A DNA stretch of 64,000 bases, from contig JBBTBY010000045.1 in NCBI GenBank assembly GCA_038043445.1, positions 1 through 64,000 of the forward strand, given 5' to 3'. The notes under the pieces are model-generated. The model was not told the origin of the DNA. It saw only the letters and a list, made by a program, of their open reading frames with translations, and searched no databases. Every line of letters begins with the position of its first letter. Within the stretch, counting starts at the first letter, position 1. A program made the translations under genes and the position numbers. Below, piece by piece: positions 53,265-61,306 of this stretch. The stretch comes from Spirochaetota bacterium. GTDB lineage: Bacteria; Spirochaetota; Brachyspiria; Brachyspirales; JACRPF01.

Positions 53265-53858
53265 CTAGTCTTTTTTCAGCTGCAGAAGGCGCTCGGCGAT
53301 CTTTTTGTACGCGGGAGCGGTTTCCATCGATTTGAACAGGGGAGGGATGGGCTCTTTCTTAAGGCTGGTGATATAGAATTCGGCTACCGATATCGCTTCG
53401 CCCGTGTTCGACATGACATCGAGGAGGAACTGCATGTACGATAATGCGATGTCTGCGCGCTTCACATTATAGAAGTTGTAGAAAATATCGAATTTGTTCA
53501 ATTCGATCATCGTCGGATTATCCTTGAGGAGCTCATAGCCCTCGGTCTTCCTGAAATCGAAGTGGATAGAGCTTATATAGTTCGATCGCGCGGCGGCGTA
53601 ATTCGTAAGCGCGGTATGGCACTGTGCGAGGTTGTAATAGGTCTCGTATTGAAAGATGTACACTTTGTTCGAGAGCATGGTGTTATTGAGCTCGATGATG
53701 CGCGCATGGTCCGGCGATGGTTTCCCGAATTCCTCTTTGATCTGCCTGGTGAGCACCTGCGGTGTCGGGAGGTTTCTGGTACTGCGCATATATTCCATGT
53801 ACGGCGTAGCCGCAAGAACGGCTGCTGCAATGAATGCGATGAAAGGTACATGCTTCAT
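53265..53858 (-). CDS. Small exported TPR-like protein, unknown
   Basis: The ATG at 53858 gives 197 residues with an N-terminal hydrophobic helix (H-V-P-F-I-A-F-I-A-A-A-V-L-A-A-T-P). The remainder is helical (Y-Y-N-L-A-Q-C-H-T-A-L-T-N-Y-A-A-A-R-S-N-Y, a TPR-like helix pair), so a membrane-anchored periplasmic protein is likely. A consensus-like promoter ends only 7 nt before this ATG, suggesting a leaderless mRNA; an in-frame upstream ATG (53894) would lie within the -35. I do not recognise the family. Confidence 0.6.
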   Translation of the reverse strand: MKHVPFIAFIAAAVLAATPYMEYMRSTRNLPTPQVLTRQIKEEFGKPSPDHARIIELNNTMLSNKVYIFQYETYYNLAQCHTALTNYAAARSNYISSIHFDFRKTEGYELLKDNPTMIELNKFDIFYNFYNVKRADIALSYMQFLLDVMSNTGEAISVAEFYITSLKKEPIPPLFKSMETAPAYKKIAERLLQLKKD

Positions 53859-53864
53859 CCGTCC

Positions 53865-53894
53865 AGTGTACATCATCGAGGCGGTACGTGTCAA
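53865..53894 (-). promoter_or_regulatory. Putative promoter giving a leaderless transcript
   Basis: On the minus strand TTGACA (53894-53889), 18-bp spacer, TACACT (53870-53865), then six bases and ATG at 53858, where transcription would be expected to start. Confidence 0.5.
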
Positions 53895-53935
53895 GGTGCG
53901 GATCGTTCATACAGGGGAAAAACAGGGCGTTCGCC

Positions 53936-53964
53936 TTGCACCGAGCACCGATTCCGGGTATAAT
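53936..53964 (+). promoter_or_regulatory. Sigma-70 promoter for alpha-glucan phosphorylase
   Basis: TTGCAC (53936-53941), 17-bp spacer, TATAAT (53959-53964), 35 nt before the ATG at 54000. Confidence 0.72.
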
Positions 53965-53999
53965 CATCCCCGATCATCAAACGTCGTATGAGGAATACA

Positions 54000-56549
54000 A
54001 TGCCGAATATCAAGAAATATCTCGTTTCGCCCTCCGTGCCGAAGGAACTCCTGCCGCTCAAGGAGATCATACACAATTTCTGGTGGACATGGAATACCGA
54101 TGCGGTCAATCTGCTTCGGCGCCTGGACCGCGATATTTGGGAAGCGGCGCTGCATAACCCGGTAAAGACCGTCGGTTCGATATCTCAGGAAGGGCTCAAT
54201 GCCCTTGCGGCGGATGAATCGTTCATGAGCGAGCTTGCGCACGTGCATACGGATATCAGGGAATATCTTGCCCGACCTCTCTACAACGGACAGAACGGCA
54301 ATCCCAACGATATGTGCGTGGCATATTTCTCGTTCGAATACGGCATACACGAATCCCTGCCGATATATTCCGGCGGCCTCGGTGTTCTTTCCGGGGACCA
54401 CCTCAAGTCGGCGAGCGATCTCGGTATTCCCCTCGTCGCGGTAGGGCTTCTCTACAGCCGCGGTTACTTCCGCCAATACCTCAATGCGGACGGCTGGCAG
54501 CAGGAGTATGAGATCGAGAATGATTTCTATAATCTCCCGATAGAACTGATACAGGAAGCTGACGGCAAGCCCTGCATCGTCGATGTCGATATGGCCGGGC
54601 GCAAGGTGACCGCGCAGATATGGAAGGCGGCCGTCGGGCGCGTGACGCTCTATTTCCTCGATACGAACATCGATGCCAACAGCCCTGAGGACCGCGTGCT
54701 TACTTCGCAGCTCTACGGCGGCGACCGCGATATGCGCATACGCCAGGAGATACTCCTCGGCATCGGCGGCGTGCGCCTTCTGAAAAAGATGAACATAAAG
54801 CCGACGGTCTATCACATGAACGAAGGCCACAGCGCCTTCCTCACGCTGGAACGCCTGCGCATGTATCTCGCCGAAGGGCTTTCCATCTACGAAGCATCGC
54901 AGCTCATCTACGCGACGAACGTGTTCACCACGCATACGCCGGTGCCCGCGGGCAATGATGTTTTTGCGCTCCCGCTCGTGCAGAAATATTTCAACGACTA
55001 TATGGAGAAGATGGGCGTGAAATTCGACCGCTTCTTCCGCTGGGGGCGGCAGAACCCCGACGACGTGAATGAAGGGTTCTGCATGACCGTGCTTGCGCTC
55101 AACTGGTCGGCGCACAATAATGGCGTGAGCAGGCTTCACGGCGAAGTTTCGCGCCGTATGTGGCAGCGCGTGTGGCCCGATATCCCGAGAGAGGACCTGC
55201 CGATAGGACATATCACCAACGGCATTCATACGACGTCGTGGATATCGTACGAGATGCATGGTCTTTACGACCGCTATCTAGGACCGAAGTGGCGCACGTC
55301 GCCCGCGAAGAACGATGTGTGGAAGCGTGTCGCCGAGATACCGGATGCTGAACTCTGGCGCATACACGAGCGGCGCAAAGAGCGGCTCATCTCATTCGTG
55401 CGCGACCGCGTCAAGAAGCAGATGATACAGAAGGGGTACCCGCAGAGCGAGATAGAGGGCGCGGATTCGATACTCGATGCCGAAGCGCTCACCATCGGTT
55501 TTTCGCGGCGATTCGCGACCTACAAGCGCGGCACGCTCCTTTTTCACGATCTTGAACGGATAAAACATATACTCAATGATCGCGAGCGGCCGGTGCAGAT
55601 AATCTACGCGGGCAAGGCGCATCCGCACGACAACGAGGGAAAGGAACTCATCCGCTACCTGTCGCAGATAGCCCGGCGCGATGAATTCCGCCGGCGCGTG
55701 GTCTTCGTCGAGGATTATGACATCAATGTCGCCCGCTATCTCGTGCAGGGCGTGGATGTATGGCTCAACAATCCGCGGCGTCCCGAAGAGGCGAGCGGCA
55801 CGAGCGGCATGAAAGTGCCGGTGAACGGCGGCCTTAATCTCTCCATACTCGACGGCTGGTGGGATGAATCGTATAACGGCGAGAACGGCTGGGCCATCGG
55901 GCGCGGCGAGGAATACACCGATTACAAGCATCAGGACGAGGTGGAATCACGTGCGCTCTACAATGTCATCGAAAAGGACATTACGCCGCTCTACTACGAC
56001 CGCACGCACAGCGAGATACCGCGCGGCTGGGTGAAACGGATGAAGGCTTCGATAATGACCGTATGCCCCGAGTTCAATACCGACCGTATGGTGGGCGATT
56101 ATACGAAAAAATTCTATATACCCGCGCACAGCAAGGGAATGATGCTTACGGGAGAGAATTTCGACCGCGCGAAAAAACTGGCACAATGGAAGGAAGGTAT
56201 TCTCAAGAACTGGGATTCCGTCCGTATAGAGAATGTCACGTCCGAATCGCCGGAAAAAGTGGAAGTGGGAATGAAGTATACCGTTGAAGCCCAGGTGAAT
56301 CTGGGAGGGCTTACTCCCGATGCCGTCACGGTCGAGATATACAGCGGTACGCTCAATCGGCAGGGCGAGATAGTCAATGCCGCAACGATACCGATGGCAG
56401 CGATACGTGAATCGGGGAAGGGGAAGTGGCAGTACAAGGGCGAGATAGACTGCCGCAAGACCGGGCAGAACGGATATGCGGTGCGCGTATTCCCGGCGCA
56501 TCCTGACTTGAGTTACAAATTCGAGATGAAGCTCATCATCTGGTCATGA
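54000..56549 (+). CDS. glgP: Alpha-glucan (glycogen/maltodextrin) phosphorylase, short DUF3417-containing type
   Basis: A protein of 849 residues. I chose the second ATG (54000) because GAGGA precedes it. An N-terminal DUF3417-like segment (L-L-P-L-K-E-I-I-H-N-F-W-W-T-W-N) leads the GT35 core: F-S-F-E-Y-G-I-H-E-S-L-P-I-Y-S-G-G-L-G-V-L-S-G-D, V-F-T-T-H-T-P-V-P-A-G and the pyridoxal-phosphate lysine K605 in S-G-T-S-G-M-K-V-P-V-N-G-G. The C-terminal 90 residues form a beta-domain common in this subgroup. It releases glucose-1-phosphate from storage or imported glucans in the cytosol. It overlaps the next gene by 4 nt (ATGA). Confidence 0.93.
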   Translation: MPNIKKYLVSPSVPKELLPLKEIIHNFWWTWNTDAVNLLRRLDRDIWEAALHNPVKTVGSISQEGLNALAADESFMSELAHVHTDIREYLARPLYNGQNGNPNDMCVAYFSFEYGIHESLPIYSGGLGVLSGDHLKSASDLGIPLVAVGLLYSRGYFRQYLNADGWQQEYEIENDFYNLPIELIQEADGKPCIVDVDMAGRKVTAQIWKAAVGRVTLYFLDTNIDANSPEDRVLTSQLYGGDRDMRIRQEILLGIGGVRLLKKMNIKPTVYHMNEGHSAFLTLERLRMYLAEGLSIYEASQLIYATNVFTTHTPVPAGNDVFALPLVQKYFNDYMEKMGVKFDRFFRWGRQNPDDVNEGFCMTVLALNWSAHNNGVSRLHGEVSRRMWQRVWPDIPREDLPIGHITNGIHTTSWISYEMHGLYDRYLGPKWRTSPAKNDVWKRVAEIPDAELWRIHERRKERLISFVRDRVKKQMIQKGYPQSEIEGADSILDAEALTIGFSRRFATYKRGTLLFHDLERIKHILNDRERPVQIIYAGKAHPHDNEGKELIRYLSQIARRDEFRRRVVFVEDYDINVARYLVQGVDVWLNNPRRPEEASGTSGMKVPVNGGLNLSILDGWWDESYNGENGWAIGRGEEYTDYKHQDEVESRALYNVIEKDITPLYYDRTHSEIPRGWVKRMKASIMTVCPEFNTDRMVGDYTKKFYIPAHSKGMMLTGENFDRAKKLAQWKEGILKNWDSVRIENVTSESPEKVEVGMKYTVEAQVNLGGLTPDAVTVEIYSGTLNRQGEIVNAATIPMAAIRESGKGKWQYKGEIDCRKTGQNGYAVRVFPAHPDLSYKFEMKLIIWS

Positions 56550-57385
56550 CAGTGAGTATTACCGGTTATAGAACACGGGGCTTACGCCCCGTGCTTTTTA
56601 TCATTACGGCGGCAGTGCTGCTTGCCAAACCGTCCGAGCAGGGGCTTTTCTACGATCAAAGTGTCGGTGCCCAGATGAATCCGCTCGGGCTCGCTGTCGA
56701 CAGCAGGATACTGTATCGCATTCCCCTCGGCAAGCCGGGGAATATTCTTTTCGAAAGCACGAAGATCGATGTGGGGTTCCAGAACCTGTTCACGCCCGCA
56801 GACGATCTCATGGCGCTCTACTGTACGATCGAGCCGATCGCGGTGTTCGATGTGACGGCGCGCGTGGGCTTTCTTGAACTCTTCAAGCTCCTCGGTTTCG
56901 GTTTCATCCGTCTTTCCGGGCCGACGGCGCGCTACGACGGCGATGCGACGAGCGGCATCACGCAGGAGCATCATGCGGGGCTTTGGGCGTCCATTGCCCC
57001 GCGTGTGAAGATTCAGGTGTGGAATTTTATCCTTGCCCATACGCTGACCGTGAACTATTTCGATATGTTCATCACGAACTACTATTTTGAGCGGCATACC
57101 GATTCGGTGCACAGGGGTACGGACTTTGATATCAACAATGATTCGTATCTCTTCTATAAGATATCTGATCTTCTCATGGTCGGCGCCAATAATTTCTGTC
57201 TGAACGTGCCGTCCACGGGCTATGTCTCGGACCGTGTATCCGCGATGCTGGTATTCACCCCGACACTGCCGTGTTTCTATGATCTTTATGCGGTCATCAT
57301 GGCGGGGAGCTTTGTCGTCGATCATTACTATGTCGGAAAGCTCTATCTGGCGGCAATGGTCGGTTTTACGATCAAGATGTTCTAG
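56546..57385 (+). CDS. Outer-membrane beta-barrel protein, unknown
   Basis: A protein of 279 residues. Its ATG overlaps the glgP stop. The signal peptide (L-F-I-I-T-A-A-V-L-L-A-K) is preceded by R-T-R-G-L-R-P-V, which is the translation of an inserted palindrome (56574-56593). A GTG at 56591 is an alternative start. The mature part has alternating amphipathic strands (V-D-S-R-I-L-Y-R-I-P, T-K-I-D-V-G-F-Q-N-L-F, V-K-I-Q-V-W-N-F-I-L-A-H-T-L-T-V-N-Y-F) and ends ...F-T-I-K-M-F, a typical barrel terminus with a C-terminal aromatic. No transported substrate can be named. Confidence 0.65.
   Translation: MTVSITGYRTRGLRPVLFIITAAVLLAKPSEQGLFYDQSVGAQMNPLGLAVDSRILYRIPLGKPGNILFESTKIDVGFQNLFTPADDLMALYCTIEPIAVFDVTARVGFLELFKLLGFGFIRLSGPTARYDGDATSGITQEHHAGLWASIAPRVKIQVWNFILAHTLTVNYFDMFITNYYFERHTDSVHRGTDFDINNDSYLFYKISDLLMVGANNFCLNVPSTGYVSDRVSAMLVFTPTLPCFYDLYAVIMAGSFVVDHYYVGKLYLAAMVGFTIKMF
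56574..56593. repeat. CACGGGGC hairpin inside a signal-peptide coding region
   Basis: Arms CACGGGGC (56574-56581) and GCCCCGTG (56586-56593), loop TTAC, then CTTTTT. It matches the hairpins of 39072-39134 in wording and looks like a terminator for glgP, yet it is read through by the downstream reading frame. Confidence 0.7.
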
Positions 57386-57459
57386 CGGGCGGCCCTTCGG
57401 GCGCCGCGCCGAGAGAGTGCGATATTTTTTCGGACTACGCGACGGGAAGCGGTCAGTAT

Positions 57460-57487
57460 TTGACATTTACCCCCCCCCTGCTATACT
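57460..57487 (+). promoter_or_regulatory. Promoter with a C9 tract in the spacer
   Basis: TTGACA (57460-57465), 16-bp spacer containing nine consecutive C (57470-57478), TATACT (57482-57487). One added C would give the optimal 17 bp. Slippage in the tract would change promoter strength, a classical phase-variation arrangement. Confidence 0.75.
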
Positions 57488-57567
57488 GATGCCATTAGGA
57501 TTTAAGCTGATGAACAATAGTGAGACGGATGGCCGCATAGTATTTTGATGTGCGTGAGGAGGGGTTG

Positions 57568-58668
57568 GTGCTCGATCGAATACAAGTGCTATCAATGGAC
57601 AAAAAACAAGTTGTGTGGCCCGTTCTTTTTTTGTGCATGGTATCCTCGTGCTTCGCCGTCGAAACAACGAATGCCCAGCGCATGAGGGTCGGTGTGATCG
57701 ATTTTCTGCCGAAAGGCGTTTCTGCGATGGAAGCATCCATTGCGAGCGATATATTCCGCCAAGAGCTTGTTCGATCCGGAAGATACGACGTTCTTGACAG
57801 GAAGCATATGCAGCAAGTCCTTACTGAGCAGGAATTCCAGCAAAGCGGCTGCACAACGTCGGAGTGTGCGGTAAAGATCGGGAAGGTCCTTAATATGCAG
57901 TATATGTATTACGGCATAGTCATGAAAACAGGATCGATCATGTATGTCTCGGCCGAGTTGATCAATGTTGAGACAAGCAGGATCGAATCGTCGGCACGGG
58001 TAGAAGTGAAAAGCATTGAGGCGCTTGAAGGCGGGATACGCGGTCTTGTCGAAGAGCTCTTGCAGCAGCGCATGGCAAAACAATCCGGGGCGGTTGAGGA
58101 ATTCCTTCTGTCCCATGAAGGGCTCTATCTCGGCGGCACTGTCGGGCAGTTCTTCGACACGGTGTTCACAAAATACTATGGCGTATTTTACGGCTTCGAT
58201 CTATGTGAGAAAGTGCGCCTCTTCGGGCATCAGAGCGATGTAATGAAATGGATCGGCATCGCTGGAGTGACCGGTGTGATAAGCTTCGGCAACAGTCCTG
58301 CGTTGACGCAGCCGGCGTATCTGTTCATGATCGAACCGTATGTCAGCCCTTTCCTCGGTATCGATCTGCGATTCGGAGCCGTATCGATCGGCATTGCTGC
58401 GGACACATCAATGCCCGTACTTATTACCGGGGCCGGGGTAGGGAATGTTCCATATACGATCTATATGTTGATGTGGGGGGTCAGTGCCAGTTCGTGTATA
58501 AAATTGCAACTCACTGATGGTGTTGGTTTGTTCGCCAAGATCCGTGCCACGTATATCATCCTGTCGGGGACTGAGCATACGCTGAATATGATGTCGGCAG
58601 GCGGTCCAATGCAGGGAAGGTCAAGCATGTACGGAACATGGCAGGCCTCTGCCGGATTCGTATTTTAG
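57568..58668 (+). CDS. CsgG-like exported protein with a beta-barrel-like C terminus
   Basis: GTG at 57568 is preferred because GAGGAGG lies 5 nt upstream; other in-frame starts are GTG 57550 and ATG 57595. After a signal peptide (P-V-L-F-L-C-M-V-S-S-C-F-A), residues ~40-170 resemble CsgG/FlgO-type domains (R-V-G-V-I-D-F-L-P-K-G-V-S...L-V-R-S-G-R-Y-D-V-L-D-R-K-H-M-Q-Q-V-L-T-E-Q, A-V-K-I-G-K-V-L-N-M-Q-Y-M-Y-Y-G). The C-terminal 190 residues are beta-rich and end W-Q-A-S-A-G-F-V-F, as for an outer-membrane barrel. A Cys pair (S-G-C-T-T-S-E-C) is in the first domain. A surface protein whose promoter may be phase-variable; it is followed 9 nt later by a lipoprotein gene. Confidence 0.7.
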   Translation: MLDRIQVLSMDKKQVVWPVLFLCMVSSCFAVETTNAQRMRVGVIDFLPKGVSAMEASIASDIFRQELVRSGRYDVLDRKHMQQVLTEQEFQQSGCTTSECAVKIGKVLNMQYMYYGIVMKTGSIMYVSAELINVETSRIESSARVEVKSIEALEGGIRGLVEELLQQRMAKQSGAVEEFLLSHEGLYLGGTVGQFFDTVFTKYYGVFYGFDLCEKVRLFGHQSDVMKWIGIAGVTGVISFGNSPALTQPAYLFMIEPYVSPFLGIDLRFGAVSIGIAADTSMPVLITGAGVGNVPYTIYMLMWGVSASSCIKLQLTDGVGLFAKIRATYIILSGTEHTLNMMSAGGPMQGRSSMYGTWQASAGFVF

Positions 58669-58677
58669 GAGTTGATC

Positions 58678-59628
58678 ATGAAGCGAATATTTTGTTCACT
58701 TGTCCTTGCTTCGTATGCAATGTTGACCATAGGATGCTCAACATCGATAATAAATCCATTCACTCTTCTCAACGGCGCTCTTCCCGTCGAACCATATAAT
58801 GACAGCATACCAAAATATCAATTTACCGTGCTGTCCAATTACTCCTGGATATCAGGGTTTCAGGCATATTCATGCTGCTCTGACGGTACCTATGTCTGGC
58901 TGCTTATTGTCGGTGCCGGCGATTATCGTCCCGGATATGCGATAACAAAAAGGCAGCTCGTGAACGGGAATGTCGTATGGACCAATGCATATAAGATATC
59001 AAATGATACTATCATGGCTGTTCTTACGAATAATCCGCCAGCGACAACGACGCCTAATATCGGATTTACCGCTATTACATACGACAATGGCATGATATAC
59101 GCGGTAACGCCATGGCAGAACGATACACGGATATATAGATTGTCAGCGAATGACGGCAGTGTTATCGACTATATCAGCAAATATTCATATGCATCATATG
59201 GGGTCGGCGTCCGTTCGAACGAATATTGGACAATATATGGAACGCTTGAATTTCCTTATTATAAGGGCCTTTCCGGTGTTGCACGTACAGGCGCTAACGG
59301 CATAATAGATATGTATTTGGAGACCGGCATTATCGGGAAATTCGAAGGCACAAATAATTCCTTCAGCTACGGAAGTACGTGCGCAGTACTGCCAGGTAAC
59401 GGATCATTGTCGATCGCAAAGAACTATGATTACGGGACGATCTCAAAATATTACCTATATAAGATCAACTCGAGGACCATGAAATATTCGGAATGGGCCG
59501 TGCCGTTGGTCACAACAAAGGCGGGTTTTTATAGTACAATAAAAGGCGCCTCGTTTTGTGCAGTGGGAAATGATTACCTTTTCTTTGCCCGCGATTCGGA
59601 CAGCGTGTTGTCGTTGATCCGCGAATAA
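58678..59628 (+). CDS. Lipoprotein, beta-propeller-like, unknown
   Basis: A protein of 316 residues starting at the ATG at 58678 (TAGGAG 6 nt upstream; the TTG two codons earlier is not favoured). The lipobox is L-T-I-G-C-S-T. The body is beta-rich with repeated aromatic blades (Y-V-W-L-L-I-V-G, G-F-T-A-I-T-Y-D-N-G-M-I-Y-A-V, Y-Y-L-Y-K-I-N-S-R-T-M-K-Y-S-E-W), suggesting a propeller-like fold. Its base composition is visibly richer in A and T than the neighbours, a sign of possible recent acquisition. It forms a unit with the CsgG-like gene under the C9 promoter. I do not recognise the family. Confidence 0.6.
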   Translation: MKRIFCSLVLASYAMLTIGCSTSIINPFTLLNGALPVEPYNDSIPKYQFTVLSNYSWISGFQAYSCCSDGTYVWLLIVGAGDYRPGYAITKRQLVNGNVVWTNAYKISNDTIMAVLTNNPPATTTPNIGFTAITYDNGMIYAVTPWQNDTRIYRLSANDGSVIDYISKYSYASYGVGVRSNEYWTIYGTLEFPYYKGLSGVARTGANGIIDMYLETGIIGKFEGTNNSFSYGSTCAVLPGNGSLSIAKNYDYGTISKYYLYKINSRTMKYSEWAVPLVTTKAGFYSTIKGASFCAVGNDYLFFARDSDSVLSLIRE

Positions 59629-59654
59629 TCCCGGCCTCCAACTATAATTATATA

Positions 59655-59684
59655 GAGAACAAGGGGTCATGACCCCTTGTTCTC
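59655..59684. repeat. Perfect 30-bp palindrome
   Basis: 15-bp arms: GAGAACAAGGGGTCA (59655-59669) and its exact complement (59670-59684), with no loop bases. It lies 26 nt after the lipoprotein stop and may end that transcript or be a mobile-element remnant. The rest of the 298-nt gap (59629-59926) shows no gene; it includes a short CGGCAAAGCCG palindrome near 59757. Confidence 0.85.
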
Positions 59685-59926
59685 AGCGATTCAGTGATGT
59701 TATATTGATCGTTCTCCTATCGATGCAAAGGATTGGTATTTTCGCAACAGTCTGGCGGCAAAGCCGCAATGGGATGGCGATTTGTGCAGCCCCAGTTACA
59801 GCCGCGGTGCGCGCAGCGCGTCCCCCAAACCCACCGATTTCCCCCCAAAAAACCACTTAACATATCATATTTATCTGCCGATAATCCAAATACGGTGCAT
59901 TATCCTTTGCTGCCGAGGAGCGCTCT

Positions 59927-61303
59927 ATGGACATGAGAACCAGAGTACAGCGATTCGCCATTACACTTGCGATAACAGCCCTGTCGCTGTCCATCGTGTT
60001 CTTCGGCATGCGCATCGCCGTCGATTCCATGATGCCCTCGCGCAATCCCCTCGTCGTGTTCCTGCATGATTATCTTGACCTCGTGAACGCGAGGGTCGGT
60101 GATACCTTCGCAAAGGTGTTCAACATCAACGGCGGAACGGTGGCGACGTATCAGCTCAATCTTGTCAAACAGACGTTGAACGACTATCTCTCGGTGATAC
60201 GGTTCCAGGAAGAGCGCATGGTGGGTGAATACCCGCTCGCACAGCGTCCCGTTGCCGCGCTCTCCGATGATGAAATAGAGGCGCTTAAGCGCAAGTTCTA
60301 TCTCATGAGCGTCGAGAACCCCTATATCAAATCGCTTACATTCTTCGGCATGACCGGCGATATGCTCCTGCAGCTCTATCTCGAAAAGGGATGGAGCATT
60401 AAGCTCAAGGAATCGCTCATCCGCGAGGTGCGCGAGAAGAAGATGATGATACTCCATTCGGCGACGGAGAATATGCTCTATTGCCTCGCCTATCATAAGA
60501 CCGCGGGGGGCGAGTTCATCGCCTGCACGCGTACGGACAAGAATTTCCTGTTCGATATCATCGCCTACTACCAGCTCGCCGACCGTACGTTCTATCTCTC
60601 CGACGGTCATAACGTGAACAAGATGATCGTGCGCGAGGGCGAGTCGTCGGCGTACAATATCATCAGCATCATCGGGAAATTCGCCAAGAACGGACCAATG
60701 GCGACGATAGGCTTTTCCGATGTGCCCGGCCTTACCGTTTCGGTGTCCGGCCGTTCGTACAGCACCATCGTCACCTTTGTCGTTCTGTTCATCACTGCGC
60801 TCCTGATCGCCGTTATCCAGCAGCTTGTGCTTTTCCTTGCCGGCATGGCGCGCAGACATACGTTCGCCCCGGAGCACGTGCCCAATACGCCGGCGCCTTC
60901 CCCTGCCGGAGGTGTTGCGCATACGATCGAGCACATCGACCTCGGCATGGAAGCACCCGTGCATGCGGCGCGTGAGGCGTTCACCCCGGTGCTTTCTCTG
61001 GCGGGCGGCGGGAAAAGCCGTGTTGAGCGGCATCGCATCGTCTTCGGGGAAGGTGAGGGGAAACAGAACGCTTCGGCAGAAAGCGCAGGGGTGATCGCAT
61101 CGGACGCGGTCGCGGCCCCGGAGGAGAAAAAGCCGGAGCACACGTCGATACAGGAAGTGTTCGCCAAATTCGACGAGGCGCTAAGCCGCATGATACAGCG
61201 CGATCCCATCCTCAGCCGTTCCAAACCCGTTGCAAATGCCTCGGAATCTGCTACAATCCCCAAAGCGCGTTCGAACGATTCGGTCACTCTGGGGAATGCG
61301 TAG
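59927..61303 (+). CDS. Membrane protein with periplasmic sensor-like domain and cytoplasmic tail
   Basis: A protein of 458 residues. A first membrane helix (residues ~10-32) and a second (T-I-V-T-F-V-V-L-F-I-T-A-L-L-I-A-V-I-Q-Q-L-V-L-F-L-A-G, ~280-305) flank a ~245-residue extracytoplasmic domain of cache-like character (L-S-V-I-R-F-Q-E-E-R-M-V, I-K-S-L-T-F-F-G-M-T-G-D-M-L). The last ~150 residues are a low-complexity cytoplasmic tail with no catalytic domain. The ribosome site is G-A-G-G-A-G-C. It is followed 3 nt later by a second membrane protein of the same plan, so the two are probably one receptor pair. Confidence 0.7.
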   Translation: MDMRTRVQRFAITLAITALSLSIVFFGMRIAVDSMMPSRNPLVVFLHDYLDLVNARVGDTFAKVFNINGGTVATYQLNLVKQTLNDYLSVIRFQEERMVGEYPLAQRPVAALSDDEIEALKRKFYLMSVENPYIKSLTFFGMTGDMLLQLYLEKGWSIKLKESLIREVREKKMMILHSATENMLYCLAYHKTAGGEFIACTRTDKNFLFDIIAYYQLADRTFYLSDGHNVNKMIVREGESSAYNIISIIGKFAKNGPMATIGFSDVPGLTVSVSGRSYSTIVTFVVLFITALLIAVIQQLVLFLAGMARRHTFAPEHVPNTPAPSPAGGVAHTIEHIDLGMEAPVHAAREAFTPVLSLAGGGKSRVERHRIVFGEGEGKQNASAESAGVIASDAVAAPEEKKPEHTSIQEVFAKFDEALSRMIQRDPILSRSKPVANASESATIPKARSNDSVTLGNA

Positions 61304-61306
61304 GTT

